64,000 nt of DNA from Streptomyces iconiensis (GCF_028657195.3 NZ_JANCPR020000010.1:1-64000); one strand, 5' to 3'. Shown: positions 32,219 to 41,223, counted from the first letter of the stretch. Translations and numbers: made by a program. The notes: generated by a model from the sequence alone, not told the origin.

Positions 32219-33058
32219 CTACGCCGCTACGGCCGAGCGCGCACCGTCGTGCTCGTGGTGACGGCGGTCGGACTCCACCTCCTGGTGGATACGGCTGCAC
32301 GTCCGGGTGATGAGCCGGGACACGTGCATCTGCGAGATCCCGAGCTGTTCGGCGATCCGGCTCTGCGTCATGTCGCAGAAGAAGCGCATGTAGAGAATGT
32401 CGCGTTCGCGCTCGGGCAGCTGCCGCAGCCGCGGCTTGACGGCCTCGCGGTAGACGACCCGTTCGAAGCCGGGTTCGGAGGCACCGATGGTGTCGGCCAG
32501 CGAGTAGCCGTCGTCGGCCCCCGGCAGCTCGGCGTCCAGCGAGAGCGTGCTGTAGCTCTCCAGCGCCTCCATGCCCACGAGGACATCCTCCTCGCTCAGC
32601 CCGCTGTGCTCCGCGATCTGCGCGACGGTCGGGCTGTGCCCGTCGAGCCCGAGGCTCAGTTCGCGCTGCGTCGTGCGGACACGGTTGCGCAGTTCCTGCA
32701 CGCGGCGCGGAACGTGCAGGCCCCACATGTGGTCACGGAAGTGCCGCTTGATCTCCCCCACGATGGTCGGCACGGCAAAGCTCTCGAACGCGCAGCCGCG
32801 TGAGATGTCGTACCGTGCGACGGCCTTCACGAGGCCGAGTGCCGCCACCTGTTCGAGGTCTTCCAGCGCCTCGCCACGGTTGCGGAAGTGCCGGGCGAGC
32901 CGTCCCGCCATCGGCATCCAGGCCCGGACCACCCGCTGACGCAGCTCCTCCTTCTCCGGCCCGTCCTCCAACTGAGCGATGCGCCGGAAGTCACCAGAAG
33001 TGTCGGGAGCGTCATCGTGAGGATGCCTGGCGCGCTTCGTACGGGTGCGTACGGTCAC
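32219..33058 (-). CDS. SigB/SigF-family RNA polymerase sigma factor
   Basis: Group 3 sigma factor of 279 residues of the Streptomyces SigB/F/G stress family. Region 2: LEDLEQVAALGLVKAVARYDISRG (core and -10 binding) followed by FESFAVPTIVGEIKRHFRDH; region 3 around PTVAQIAEHSGLSEEDV; region 4 helix-turn-helix MTQSRIAEQLGISQMHVSRLI near the C-terminus. Start: GTG at 33058 with GGGAGA six bases upstream; longer in-frame starts (33136) add unlikely residues. No anti-sigma (RsbW-like) or anti-anti-sigma gene adjoins, so its regulators lie elsewhere. The CBS-domain gene diverges from it across a 272-base gap. Confidence 0.93.
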   Translation of the reverse strand: MTVRTRTKRARHPHDDAPDTSGDFRRIAQLEDGPEKEELRQRVVRAWMPMAGRLARHFRNRGEALEDLEQVAALGLVKAVARYDISRGCAFESFAVPTIVGEIKRHFRDHMWGLHVPRRVQELRNRVRTTQRELSLGLDGHSPTVAQIAEHSGLSEEDVLVGMEALESYSTLSLDAELPGADDGYSLADTIGASEPGFERVVYREAVKPRLRQLPERERDILYMRFFCDMTQSRIAEQLGISQMHVSRLITRTCSRIHQEVESDRRHHEHDGARSAVAA

Positions 33059-33330
33059 TGTGCTCTCCCTATTGCTGTGCGGTGAACGGACAGTCACCGC
33101 GGGAGCAGACACAGGCGGGGCGAACGAAGCGCGCACAGGTCGCTCCCGCGGATGTGCCTTCTTTCCGAAGCACGGGGGTGCGGGTGCCCGACGGCTCGGT
33201 GGACAAACATCCGCGCCTCAGGTTCACGCCGTGTCCGCCGCCGGAACCGTGTCATCCGGCCGGGAGCGGGTACCCCGGCCCTCCCCGCCGCGCACACGGC
33301 GGGAGTTGGACGGACAGAAGGCGGAGGACG

Positions 33331-33783
33331 ATGGCACAGTTCGTCAGGGAAGTCATGACGCCCGCGGCCACCACGGTGCGCCCGGACGCCTCACTCGTCG
33401 AGGCGGCCCAGCTGATGAGGGCCCAGGACATCGGCGATGTACTGGTTGCCAGGGGCGGCCGGTTGATGGGTGTGCTGACCGACCGGGACATCGCACTGCG
33501 TGCCGTGGCCGACGGTGTGGACCCGCTGAGCGTGAGCTGCCAGTCGGTGTGCACGCCCGACCCGGTGACGGTCGGCCCGGGGATGGAAATAGCCGCCGCG
33601 CTCGACCTGATGAGGAGCCATGCCATACGTCGGCTACCGGTGCTGGACAGCGGCGGGAGGCTGACCGGGATGGTCAGCATCGGCGACCTCGCCCAGGAGC
33701 GCGACCCCGACTCCGTTCTGGCTGAAATCAGTCGGGCGGCGCCCGACACCTGGATTCAGGAGGGGGCATCTCATTGGTCGTAG
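33331..33783 (+). CDS. CBS-domain pair protein
   Basis: A 150-residue protein made of two tandem CBS motifs (about 8-60, VMTPAATTVRPDASLVEAAQ to GVLTDRDIALRAV, and about 73-122, VCTPDPVTVGPGMEIAAALD to GMVSIGDLAQ). Such stand-alone Bateman modules bind adenosine nucleotides or NAD and signal energy or redox state. The ATG at 33331 is right after a GGAGG (three bases), slightly close but in an AAGGCGGAGGACG context. Divergent from the sigma factor gene, followed on the same strand by the PAP2/lipid kinase gene, 64 bases apart. Partner unknown. Confidence 0.9.
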   Translation: MAQFVREVMTPAATTVRPDASLVEAAQLMRAQDIGDVLVARGGRLMGVLTDRDIALRAVADGVDPLSVSCQSVCTPDPVTVGPGMEIAAALDLMRSHAIRRLPVLDSGGRLTGMVSIGDLAQERDPDSVLAEISRAAPDTWIQEGASHWS

Positions 33784-33847
33784 TAGACAAGTGACTGCAC
33801 AACAGACATGACCGCGAAAATGCACCACCTGCGGAAGTGAGGCGGAC

Positions 33848-35506
33848 ATGACGGAACGCGACCTGCCGGAGCCCACGGCGCCGCCGGAATCCGGCGCCGC
33901 GGGTGCCGGAACCTACGGGATCTGGTCGCGGTGGGACCGCACGGTCTTCCGTCATGTGGCAGGCCGTCACTGGCCCGGCGCCGAACGCGTACTGCCCCGG
34001 CTGAGCCGGAGCGCCGACCACGGGCGCCTCTGGTTCGCCGTCGCCGCCGGGCTCACCGCCACCGGCGCCACCCCCGCCAAGCGGGCGGCGCTGCGCGGCA
34101 CCGCCTCACTGGCGCTGGCCTCGGCCACCGTCAACACCATCGGCAAGCGCTCGATCCAGCGCGCCCGCCCGCTGCTGGACGGGGTCCCGCTCATACGGCG
34201 ACTGCGCCGCCAGCCCTTCACCAGCTCGTTCCCCTCGGGACATGCCGCCTCGGCCGCCGCCTTCGCCACGGGCGTGGCCCTGGAGTCCCGGCGCTGGGGG
34301 CTCGCCGTCACACCCCTCGCGGCCTCCGTCGCGTTCTCCCGGATCTACACGGGGGTCCACTACCCCGGCGACGTCCTCGCGGGCGCGGCACTGGGCGTGG
34401 GCGCGGCCTTCGCGGTACGCGGACTGACACCCTCGCGCTCCCAGCTCCCCGCACCGGCACGCCCCGTCGCTGAGGCGCCCGCACTGCCGGAGGGTGCGGG
34501 GCTCGAACTCGTGGCGAACGTGACGGCCGGCCCCCTGGCCGCCTCCGGCGCACCCTCGGTTCCGGGCCCCGCCGCGCTGGTCACCCCGCCGTCGCTCACG
34601 GCAGGCGGGGCACGCGGAACGGACAGCGCACACGGCGAGCGCGGTGAGCGCGGACCGGAGCCGGCCGTGCTCGTCGCGCTGCGGTCGGCGCTGCCGCGCG
34701 CGAACGTCGTCAGCTGCGACCCGGCACACGACGAGCTGGGCGCCGAACTGGACGCAGCGGCGGCCAGGGCGGCCGAAGCGGGCGGCGCGCTGGGCGTGTG
34801 CGGAGGCGACGGCAGCGTCAACGCGGCGGCGCGCGCCGCCGTTCGGCACGGCGTCCCGCTGGTGGTGGTCCCGGGCGGCACCCGCAACCACTTCGCCGCC
34901 GACCTCGGCATCGACTCGGCCGGGGAGGTGCGCCGCGCGGTGACGGCGGGGCACGCGGTCGCCGTCGACCTGGGGCGCTTCACGCCGGTTCCCGGCGCCG
35001 CCGACGCGCACGGCACATTCGTGAACACGTTCAGCCTCGGCTCGTACCCCGAACTGGTGCGCGTCCGCGAGAAGTGGGCGCCCCGCGTCGGCAGCGGCCC
35101 CGCCGTACTGCTGGCCGCCTGGCACGTGCTGCGCAACTCACACCCCGTCGAGGCGGGGCTCGCCGGGCGCCCGCACACCCTGTGGCTCCTCTTCGCCGGC
35201 AACTGCGCCTACCGCGGCGTCGGCCTGGCACCGGTACGCCGGTACGACCTGGCGGACGGACTGCTGGACGTGCGCGCCGTCCCCGGCGGCTCCTGGGCCC
35301 GTACGCGGCTGCTGTGGTCCGCGCTCGGCGGCGTACTCGGACACCGGCACAGGCGCCATGCCACCCGGCTGCGCCAGCTGATGATCACCGGCATCCCACC
35401 GGGCTCGTCCCTGGCGTACGACGGCGAAGTCGCCCCGGCACCAGGCCAGTTGATGCTGACCAAGGACCACGAGGCACTGACGGTCTACCGACCGCTGCCT
35501 GAGTGA
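33848..35506 (+). CDS. PAP2 phosphatase / diacylglycerol-kinase fusion protein
   Basis: A 552-residue bifunctional membrane protein. The N-terminal half is a PAP2 lipid phosphatase: KRSIQRARP (about 101-109), SSFPSGHAAS (about 121-130) and SRIYTGVHYPGDVLAG (about 161-176) give the three catalytic motifs amid hydrophobic spans. A Pro/Ala linker (about 195-265) follows, then a DAGK-catalytic lipid kinase domain with CGGDGSVNAAARAAV (ATP site) and VPGGTRNHFAADLG. The two activities act on the same kind of lipid substrates in opposite directions, so it may set phosphatidate/diacylglycerol or polyprenyl-phosphate pools. Substrate not defined. Confidence 0.92.
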   Translation: MTERDLPEPTAPPESGAAGAGTYGIWSRWDRTVFRHVAGRHWPGAERVLPRLSRSADHGRLWFAVAAGLTATGATPAKRAALRGTASLALASATVNTIGKRSIQRARPLLDGVPLIRRLRRQPFTSSFPSGHAASAAAFATGVALESRRWGLAVTPLAASVAFSRIYTGVHYPGDVLAGAALGVGAAFAVRGLTPSRSQLPAPARPVAEAPALPEGAGLELVANVTAGPLAASGAPSVPGPAALVTPPSLTAGGARGTDSAHGERGERGPEPAVLVALRSALPRANVVSCDPAHDELGAELDAAAARAAEAGGALGVCGGDGSVNAAARAAVRHGVPLVVVPGGTRNHFAADLGIDSAGEVRRAVTAGHAVAVDLGRFTPVPGAADAHGTFVNTFSLGSYPELVRVREKWAPRVGSGPAVLLAAWHVLRNSHPVEAGLAGRPHTLWLLFAGNCAYRGVGLAPVRRYDLADGLLDVRAVPGGSWARTRLLWSALGGVLGHRHRRHATRLRQLMITGIPPGSSLAYDGEVAPAPGQLMLTKDHEALTVYRPLPE

Positions 35507-35626
35507 ACGACCGAGCCGGGGGGCGAGGGCCGACCCTTGCCCCCTGTTTCCCGCACCTCGAGGGCGTAGGCGCTTTCTCGGAGCGCAGGCGGGGCGCCGG
35601 CGAGGCGTCCATATTCCGGAACGTTC

Positions 35627-35655
35627 TTGCTCACATGGCAAGACTCAGGTCTATC
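35627..35655 (+). promoter_or_regulatory. Housekeeping-type promoter, leaderless methyltransferase gene
   Basis: TTGCTC (35627-35632), 17-base spacer, TCTATC (35650-35655), then eight bases to the ATG at 35664. Spacing is ideal for the main vegetative sigma factor, and the distance predicts a transcript starting at the initiation codon. No ribosome site is present. Confidence 0.6.
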
Positions 35656-35663
35656 GTGCGGTC

Positions 35664-36473
35664 ATGGCACAAGAGACCGCCGTGTACACCCACGGCCACC
35701 ACGAGTCCGTCCTGCGTTCCCACACCTGGCGTACGGCAGCCAACTCCGCCGCGTACCTGCTCGGCGCGCTGCGGCCCGACGCACATGTCCTGGACATCGG
35801 CTGCGGCCCCGGCACCATCACGGCCGACCTGGCCGCGCTCGTCCCCCGGGGCTCGGTCACCGGGCTGGACGCCTCGGCGGACGTGCTCGCCCGCGCGCGT
35901 GCCACCGCGCGGGAACGCGGCCTGGAGAACACGGAGTTCACCACGGGCGACGTGCACGCGCTGGCCTTCGCCGACGACACCTTCTCCGTCGTCCACGCGC
36001 ACCAGACCCTCCAGCACGTGGGCGACCCGGTGGGGGCGCTGCGCGAGATGCGCCGGGTGTGTGCCCCGGGCGGTGTGGTGGCGGTGCGGGACGCTGACTA
36101 CGCCGGGATGTTCTGGTACCCGGAGGTGGCGGGCATGCCCGAATGGCTGGACCTCTACCGCCGCGTCGCGAGGGCCAACGGCGGCGACCCCGACGCGGGC
36201 CGCCGGCTGCACGCGTACGCGCGCGAGGCCGGATTCACGGATGTCACCGTGACCACCAGCACCTGGAACTTCCACACTCCGGAGGAACGCGCCTGGTGGA
36301 GCGGCCTGTGGGCCGACCGTACGGTGTCGTCCGACTACGCCGGCATCGCGGTGCGCGGCGGCCTCGCCACCCGCGAGGACCTGGAGCGCGTGGCCGAGGC
36401 ATGGCGTACGTGGGGAGCGCACGAGGACGGCTGGTTCACGGTGGTGCACGGCGAGGTCCTCTGCCGCGTGTGA
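35664..36473 (+). CDS. SAM-dependent methyltransferase (class I)
   Basis: Class I methyltransferase of 269 residues with motif I VLDIGCGPGTITADLA (about 42-57), motif II Asp in VTGLDASADVL, and an HVGDPVGALREMRRV post-motif characteristic of the UbiE/COQ5-like group. The segment from 170 on, with TTSTWNFHTPEERAWWSGLW, is a substrate cap of unknown ligand. Start supported by a -10 box eight bases upstream (leaderless). Stand-alone gene with its own promoter; followed on the strand by the VOC gene after 122 bases. Confidence 0.9.
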   Translation: MAQETAVYTHGHHESVLRSHTWRTAANSAAYLLGALRPDAHVLDIGCGPGTITADLAALVPRGSVTGLDASADVLARARATARERGLENTEFTTGDVHALAFADDTFSVVHAHQTLQHVGDPVGALREMRRVCAPGGVVAVRDADYAGMFWYPEVAGMPEWLDLYRRVARANGGDPDAGRRLHAYAREAGFTDVTVTTSTWNFHTPEERAWWSGLWADRTVSSDYAGIAVRGGLATREDLERVAEAWRTWGAHEDGWFTVVHGEVLCRV

Positions 36474-36595
36474 GCGGGCCCCGCCCTGCCGTGTGCAAGC
36501 GGGCCGCGGCACGTTGGCCAGGGCCGTGCGGGCCCAAAGAGGTGGGCTGCCAAGGGGGTTGGGCAGGGGCGCCCCGACGGATCTAGGCTGGGCAC

Positions 36596-36952
36596 ATGGA
36601 TATTCTGGGGACCTCGCTGCGCATCTGTGTCGACGATCTGGACGCCGCCGTTCCGGTGTACGAACGCCTGGCGAGCGCGGAGGCCGTGCGCTTCCAGAAC
36701 GGCCCCGTGGCCGTCGCGGCCGTCGGTCCCTTCTTCCTGATGAGCGGACCCGAGGGCCACCTCGAAGTCCTCCGCAAGATCGCGGCGACGCTCGCGGTCA
36801 AGGACGTGGACGAGGCGCTCGCCGACCTCCACACCGTGGGCGCCGAGATCATCGCGGGCCCCACGCCCACCCCCATCGGCCGCAACCTGGTGGCCCGCCA
36901 CCCGGACGGCAGCATCTTCGAGTACGTCGACAGGCAGGGCGGCCAGGGGTAG
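36596..36952 (+). CDS. VOC (glyoxalase/bleomycin-resistance-like) protein
   Basis: A 118-residue protein with one vicinal-oxygen-chelate fold: ICVDDLDAAVPVYERLASAE at the N-terminus, a middle LAVKDVDEALADLHTVGAEII, and the C-terminal GRNLVARHPDGSIFEYVDR. Length is one VOC domain with two beta-alpha-beta motifs. The ATG follows a TAGGCT -10-like element by six bases, so it may be leaderless. Members range from lyases and dioxygenases to antibiotic-binding proteins; no function assigned. Convergent with the DUF5107 gene. Confidence 0.85.
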   Translation: MDILGTSLRICVDDLDAAVPVYERLASAEAVRFQNGPVAVAAVGPFFLMSGPEGHLEVLRKIAATLAVKDVDEALADLHTVGAEIIAGPTPTPIGRNLVARHPDGSIFEYVDRQGGQG

Positions 36953-36996
36953 CGGCACCTACCACGCAGCGCCGAACCCCTGCCCCTGGCCGCCCC

Positions 36997-37134
36997 GTCC
37001 AGGCCGAACGCACAGTCCAGGCCCGTACAGTCCAGCCCGGACGGCGCAGCTCAGTCCCGGCGCACAGTCCAGCCGGGACGCACAGCTCAGGCCGGGCACA
37101 CTGCTCAGCCCGGCACACCGCTCAGGCCGGACGC
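36997..37134. repeat. Tandem repeat of about 17-18 bp, roughly 7 units
   Basis: Units like GCACAGTCCAGGCCGGAC (variable C/G at several positions) occur head to tail from about 36997 to 37134, filling the convergent gap between the VOC and DUF5107 genes and running through the DUF5107 stop codon at 37122-37124. Units alternate CAGTCCAG and CAGCTCAG, so the array may have grown by duplication of a two-unit block. Confidence 0.75.
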
Positions 37135-39245
37135 ATACGGAAGTCGTAGCGGTCGGGCAGGGGGTCGCTGGTCAGCGCGTGCCAGGTGTCGCTGAGTGCC
37201 TCCTCGCCCTCGCGCAGGTCCTCGACCTCGAACCCGGCGTCGAAGACGGCACGCGCCCCCGCGATGTCGCCCTGCGCGAGCAGGACTTGAGCGCGCAGCA
37301 GCCGGAAGCGACCGCGCAGGCCGGCGTTCGGGGGAAGACCGTCGAGAACCCCGGCGGCGTCATCGGGCCGGCCTGCCCCGAGCAGCGCCACGACGGCCTC
37401 GCGGGCGAGCGCGGCGAGCGCGGCGGCACCCGGCGACACCCCCGCGGCGCCGTCCACGGCGTCCACGGCTCCCGTGGCCTCCGCGACCTCACCCGTGGCC
37501 TCGTTCGTGGTCCTGTCCGTGGCCTCGTTCGCGGTCATGTCCGCGGTCATGTCGGCGAGCCTGCCCATGGTCCTGTCCGTGTGCGCCAGGCGGGTGCGTG
37601 CGTCGTGCACCGCGGCGAGGTAGCGCTCGGCGGCGCGTGCAGGGTTGCCGTCCTGCTGGTCGGCGACGGCCAGGCAGCGCAAAGCGGGCCAGCGCGCCGC
37701 CCGTTCGACGGACCGCTCCCAGCTGCGTACCGCCTGGGAACGGTCGCCCGCGTGCCACTGCGCGACGCCCAGGTGGTAGTCGAGCACGTGCTGCGGCGCC
37801 TCGGCCTCCGCATGCGCCGACTCCAGCAGCTCACGCCACTCGGGCGAGACGAGGGTGGGACCGGGAGGAACCTCTTCCGGGCCGCACGGAAGGGCGCCGG
37901 TACGCAGGAGTTCGGCCCACGGCTGCTGGTCGTCACCGAGCGCAGCCGCTTCGAACGGCGTGCCCGGCAGGCTGAACCCGCCCCGCTCGACCTCCAGCGC
38001 GCCCCAGCCCGAACCGCTCGCGAGCGGCGCTCCCCGTGGGTCCGTGTCGGCGCACGGGAGCCAGGCCGCGTAGGCGGCTTCCACCTCGGCGCGCGAGAGC
38101 GCCGCCTCCAGCCGCTCGCCGGTGTGGGCGCGCGCGGCGGCCCAGTCGTCGCCGTGCACGGTGGAGGGGTCGGCCGCCAGCGGCCCGTACGCCTCCAGCC
38201 AGGAGAACGCGCCGCCGGCCTCCAGCGGGACGTGTTCGAGCTGGGTACGGGCGAGGCCGGCCTGGATCTCCGCGTACCCCGGCGTGCCAGGCTCGGTCAG
38301 CCACTGCTGCCAGCGCCTGCCGCCGGGGCCCGAGCCCCAGACGAACAGCTTGCGCCCGCGCAGCACATCGGTCGAGGTCTGCACGAGGCCGTGGCCCCGC
38401 TCGTCCAGCGAAGCTATCCACTTGCGTGCGTCCTCGGGCACCTCGTAGAAGTAGTCCGCAGGAAAGCCGCTGCGCAGCGGGTACGTACGGTCGGCGCCCT
38501 CCCACTCGGGGACGGGGATGCGCCGCAACCGGCGCTCGTAGGCGAAGTACCAGGTCTCCTCGGCCGGCGCGAGCACACGGGTGTTCTCGTCCTCGGGGAC
38601 GGCGATGTTCGACCACCAGTAGACGGGCACGGTGCGGTCGTGCGGGTTCCTGATGCGAACGCCGACGTACAGGAAGTCGGACCCCTCGGGCAGCCACAGA
38701 TCGACCTGGAACGGGGTGTCGCGCAGCCTCTCCCACTCCCACAGCCGCACCATCGCGCCGTCACCGCGCGGCGCCGGTACGCGCGCGGCGTGCAGCGGGG
38801 CACAGGAGAGCGCCGTGTGCCCCGTGGCACCGATGTTCCATTCGACGCCGCCCGAGTACCAGGCCCCGTTGAGCGCGAAGTCGGCCGGCTGGAAGACGGG
38901 GTTGGCGTAGAGCAGTTCCCGCCGCGTCGGCTTGTGGAAGAGGGACGCGATACGGCCGCCGAGGCCGGGCAGCACGGTCGCGCGGAGCCGGTCGTTCTCG
39001 ATCACGAGGGTGTCGAGCTGTGCCGGCTCGCGCTGCCGCCCGTATCCGTCGAGGAGCCGGGCGGGCAGCACCGTGCGCAGCGGCCCGTAGCCGACCTGGC
39101 GGGCCATCTCGGCCGGCAGCGCCGCCCGTTCGGACTCCTCCAGGCTGTGCGTCTCGTCCAGTGGCAGCAGCGCGGGCAGCGGATTCTCGGGGCCGAGCGG
39201 CGCGACGGGCAGGGTCAGTGTGCTGCGTCGTACGGTCGTGGCCAC
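37122..39245 (-). CDS. DUF5107 protein with tetratricopeptide-like C-terminus
   Basis: A 707-residue protein. The first about 360 residues match DUF5107, a galactose-mutarotase-like beta-supersandwich (LPGLGGRIASLFHKPTRRELLYANPVFQPA, GGVEWNIGATGH, YWWSNIAVPEDENTRV). Residues about 480-700 are helical repeats resembling TPRs (LDYHLGVAQWHAGDRSQAVRSW, ALAREAVVALLGAGRPDDAA). Between them is an acidic Thr/Ala/Asp repeat (MTADMTANEATDRTTNEAT). The combination suggests a carbohydrate-binding or sugar-modifying protein tied to a scaffold; activity not shown. GTG start with GAGG upstream. The 3' end runs into a tandem repeat. Confidence 0.85.
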   Translation of the reverse strand: MATTVRRSTLTLPVAPLGPENPLPALLPLDETHSLEESERAALPAEMARQVGYGPLRTVLPARLLDGYGRQREPAQLDTLVIENDRLRATVLPGLGGRIASLFHKPTRRELLYANPVFQPADFALNGAWYSGGVEWNIGATGHTALSCAPLHAARVPAPRGDGAMVRLWEWERLRDTPFQVDLWLPEGSDFLYVGVRIRNPHDRTVPVYWWSNIAVPEDENTRVLAPAEETWYFAYERRLRRIPVPEWEGADRTYPLRSGFPADYFYEVPEDARKWIASLDERGHGLVQTSTDVLRGRKLFVWGSGPGGRRWQQWLTEPGTPGYAEIQAGLARTQLEHVPLEAGGAFSWLEAYGPLAADPSTVHGDDWAAARAHTGERLEAALSRAEVEAAYAAWLPCADTDPRGAPLASGSGWGALEVERGGFSLPGTPFEAAALGDDQQPWAELLRTGALPCGPEEVPPGPTLVSPEWRELLESAHAEAEAPQHVLDYHLGVAQWHAGDRSQAVRSWERSVERAARWPALRCLAVADQQDGNPARAAERYLAAVHDARTRLAHTDRTMGRLADMTADMTANEATDRTTNEATGEVAEATGAVDAVDGAAGVSPGAAALAALAREAVVALLGAGRPDDAAGVLDGLPPNAGLRGRFRLLRAQVLLAQGDIAGARAVFDAGFEVEDLREGEEALSDTWHALTSDPLPDRYDFRMRPA

Positions 39246-39371
39246 GGCAACCTCGCTTCTTCCATGCGTCTTTCGCGGGCGCCGCCGCCTTGCCGGGACC
39301 CCCGATGACCATGGAACACGGTCCGCCCCCGCTCCGCCAGGGTCTCCGGACGTTCGGCGGACCTCACCGGG

Positions 39372-40283
39372 TCACGGGCCCAGCACATCCGCCACGAGAT
39401 CGGCGAGCAGCGCGGCGCAGGAGCCCTCGGGGTCGTCGCGGTCCGGGTCGTAGATGGTGAGCTGGAATCCGGCGCAGCGCGGAGAGGCGACCAACGGGCC
39501 CAGCAGCGCGCGGAGTTCGCCGGGGTAGAGGCCGCCTGGCTCGGCGCTGTCGACCGCGGGCATCACGCTCGGGTCGAGCACGTCGGCGTCCATGTGCACC
39601 CAGAACCCGTCGAGCCCGGGTGCCTCCAGACGGTCCAGCGCCTCCCGCGCCACGGCCTCGGGGCCCTGCTCGCGGACGGTGCTGACGGCCGTGTACGCGA
39701 TACCGAGGGACGACAGCTCCTCGAACACGTTCTCCGGCTCGTTCTCGGCGTCCCGCAGCCCGAGCAGTACGAGGTCCTCGTCGCGCGTGTAGGGGCGCAG
39801 CCCCTCCAGGTCGGTGAGGTCACGCTGTCCGCGCCCGGTGACCAGCGCGACGTCCTCGCCTCCGGCGGCGCCCACATGGGTCGCGTTGCCCGGGTGCCGG
39901 AAGTCGTCGTGCCCGTCGAGGTAGGCGAGCCCGTAGCGGCCGACGCGCCGCAGCCCGAGCGAGGAGCCCAGCACGATGGAACAGTCACCGCCGAGCACCA
40001 CGGTGAAGTCGCCGGCGCGCACGTGCTGTTCGACCCTGTCGGCGAGGCGGCGCGCGTACGCGGCCAGCGCCCCTGCGTGGAACACCCCGTCGCCGGGCTG
40101 CCATTCGCCCCTGTCGTAGCGGGGCGGCACCACGACGCCGCCCTCCTCGGCACCGATCCTGCGGGGCAGCCCCTGTTCCCGCAGCGCACCCGCGAGCTTG
40201 TAGCAGCCGGGCACGGCGCCGGGGACCGGCGGGCGCAGGCCGAGGTTGGAAGGAGCCTCGATCAGAATCGTGCGTCTGTCCAT
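39372..40283 (-). CDS. Arginase/ureohydrolase-family protein with altered metal motif
   Basis: A 303-residue member of the arginase/agmatinase superfamily. Motif 2 is LDGHDDFRHP (Asp, His, Asp conserved) and motif 3 MDADVLDP is intact, but motif 1 reads GGDCSIVLG instead of the usual GGDHS, replacing the first manganese-ligand histidine by cysteine. The rest (GAAGGEDVALVTGRG, VREQGPEAVAREALDRL) fits the fold. It may still be a hydrolase with altered metal use, as in related GGDC members, or act on guanidino or formimino compounds. The ATG at 40283 follows a poor ribosome site. Same direction as the next phosphopantetheinyl transferase gene, which ends 113 bases upstream of this start. Confidence 0.85.
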   Translation of the reverse strand: MDRRTILIEAPSNLGLRPPVPGAVPGCYKLAGALREQGLPRRIGAEEGGVVVPPRYDRGEWQPGDGVFHAGALAAYARRLADRVEQHVRAGDFTVVLGGDCSIVLGSSLGLRRVGRYGLAYLDGHDDFRHPGNATHVGAAGGEDVALVTGRGQRDLTDLEGLRPYTRDEDLVLLGLRDAENEPENVFEELSSLGIAYTAVSTVREQGPEAVAREALDRLEAPGLDGFWVHMDADVLDPSVMPAVDSAEPGGLYPGELRALLGPLVASPRCAGFQLTIYDPDRDDPEGSCAALLADLVADVLGP

Positions 40284-40340
40284 CCGGGCATTCTGCCCGG
40301 CCGCCGACGGACCGTCTGCGCCGTTCCTGAAGTGCCGTCG

Positions 40341-40425
40341 CCGCGCCGGTCGTACGGGCCGACCCCGGCTCCGGTGCCGCGCCGGTCGTACGGACCTATC
40401 CCGGCCCCGCATCGGTCGCACGGGA
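40341..40425. repeat. About 36-bp tandem repeat, 2-3 units
   Basis: CCGCGCCGGTCGTACGG recurs at 40341 and 40377, with a weaker third copy (CCGCATCGGTCGCACGG) at 40407. The array lies in the short gap between the arginase-family start and the phosphopantetheinyl transferase end, and the third copy lies within that gene's last codons. Confidence 0.7.
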
Positions 40426-41223
40426 CAGCCGGACAGCGCTCGCCGCGGCATGGCCCGGGGGCACGGACAGGTCGGTCAGCAGCCAGCCGGGCGGTGAGGC
40501 GGGCACGGCGAGCGTGCTCACATACGTGATCGAGGGGTCCTCGCCCAGACCCGTGCCCGTGCCCTTCAGATACGCCTCTTTACGGGTCCAGCAGCGCGTG
40601 AAAGCCGCGGGCCGTCCGGCCTCGGGGAGCAGCGCCAACTCGTCGCGCTCACGGGGGTGGAGCGCGGTGGATGTCTCGGCGACGGTCGCGCGGTCGGGGT
40701 ACTCCTCGACGTCCACGCCGATCGGAACGCCCGCGAACGCCAGCAGGACGAGATCGCCCGCGTGTGACAACGAGAAGTGCAGCGGATCGCCCTCGACGGA
40801 CGGCCGCCCGTGCGGCCCCCCGCACACGGGGCACGTGGCGCGGGTGAGGGGCACATCGGCGGGGCTCGTGCCCAGGAGCGCGGCGAGTTCGCGGCGCAGC
40901 GCCAGATGCGCGACGAGATAGCGGTCGCGGTCGGCCGCGCGGAGGAACGTCGTGGCGCGTGCCCGCTCCTCCGCCGAGAGCGGCTGCAGCGCACCGGGCG
41001 CCGTCGTGGCGTGCGCGTGTTCGGAGACGCGGAGGACGTGGATGACGGGCTCGGCGTCGGCCGGGATCACCGCGACGGGCGGAGTGCCGGTGCCGGTGCC
41101 TGGCGGAGTGTCGGTGCCGGTGCCTGGCCGGGTGCCGGTGGCGGGTGTGGTGTCAGTCGCGGGTGTGGTGCCCGTTCCAGCTGAGGTGCCCATGGCGGAC
41201 GGGTGGGAGGCGCCGCTTGTCAT
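40396..41223 (-). CDS. Sfp-type 4'-phosphopantetheinyl transferase
   Basis: A 275-residue Sfp/Gsp-type enzyme that moves phosphopantetheine from CoA to a carrier protein. Catalytic segments: LSHAGDLVLLAF, GVDVEEYPDRA (Mg-binding acids) and FTRCWTRKEAYLKGTGTGL (the W-KEA-K motif). The N-terminal about 55 residues are low complexity with GTGT/TTPA repeats, not part of the fold; a start nearer the ALQPLSAEER region is possible but this ATG is kept because it precedes the repeat in frame. No polyketide or peptide synthase gene lies in the window, so its carrier targets are elsewhere. Possibly serves secondary metabolism. Confidence 0.87.
   Translation of the reverse strand: MTSGASHPSAMGTSAGTGTTPATDTTPATGTRPGTGTDTPPGTGTGTPPVAVIPADAEPVIHVLRVSEHAHATTAPGALQPLSAEERARATTFLRAADRDRYLVAHLALRRELAALLGTSPADVPLTRATCPVCGGPHGRPSVEGDPLHFSLSHAGDLVLLAFAGVPIGVDVEEYPDRATVAETSTALHPRERDELALLPEAGRPAAFTRCWTRKEAYLKGTGTGLGEDPSITYVSTLAVPASPPGWLLTDLSVPPGHAAASAVRLSRATDAGPG

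Noticed and set aside
40396..41223. Edge of an antibiotic biosynthetic cluster, based on the phosphopantetheinyl transferase
   Set aside because: No synthase, tailoring or carrier gene is adjacent; Sfp-type enzymes often stand apart from clusters.
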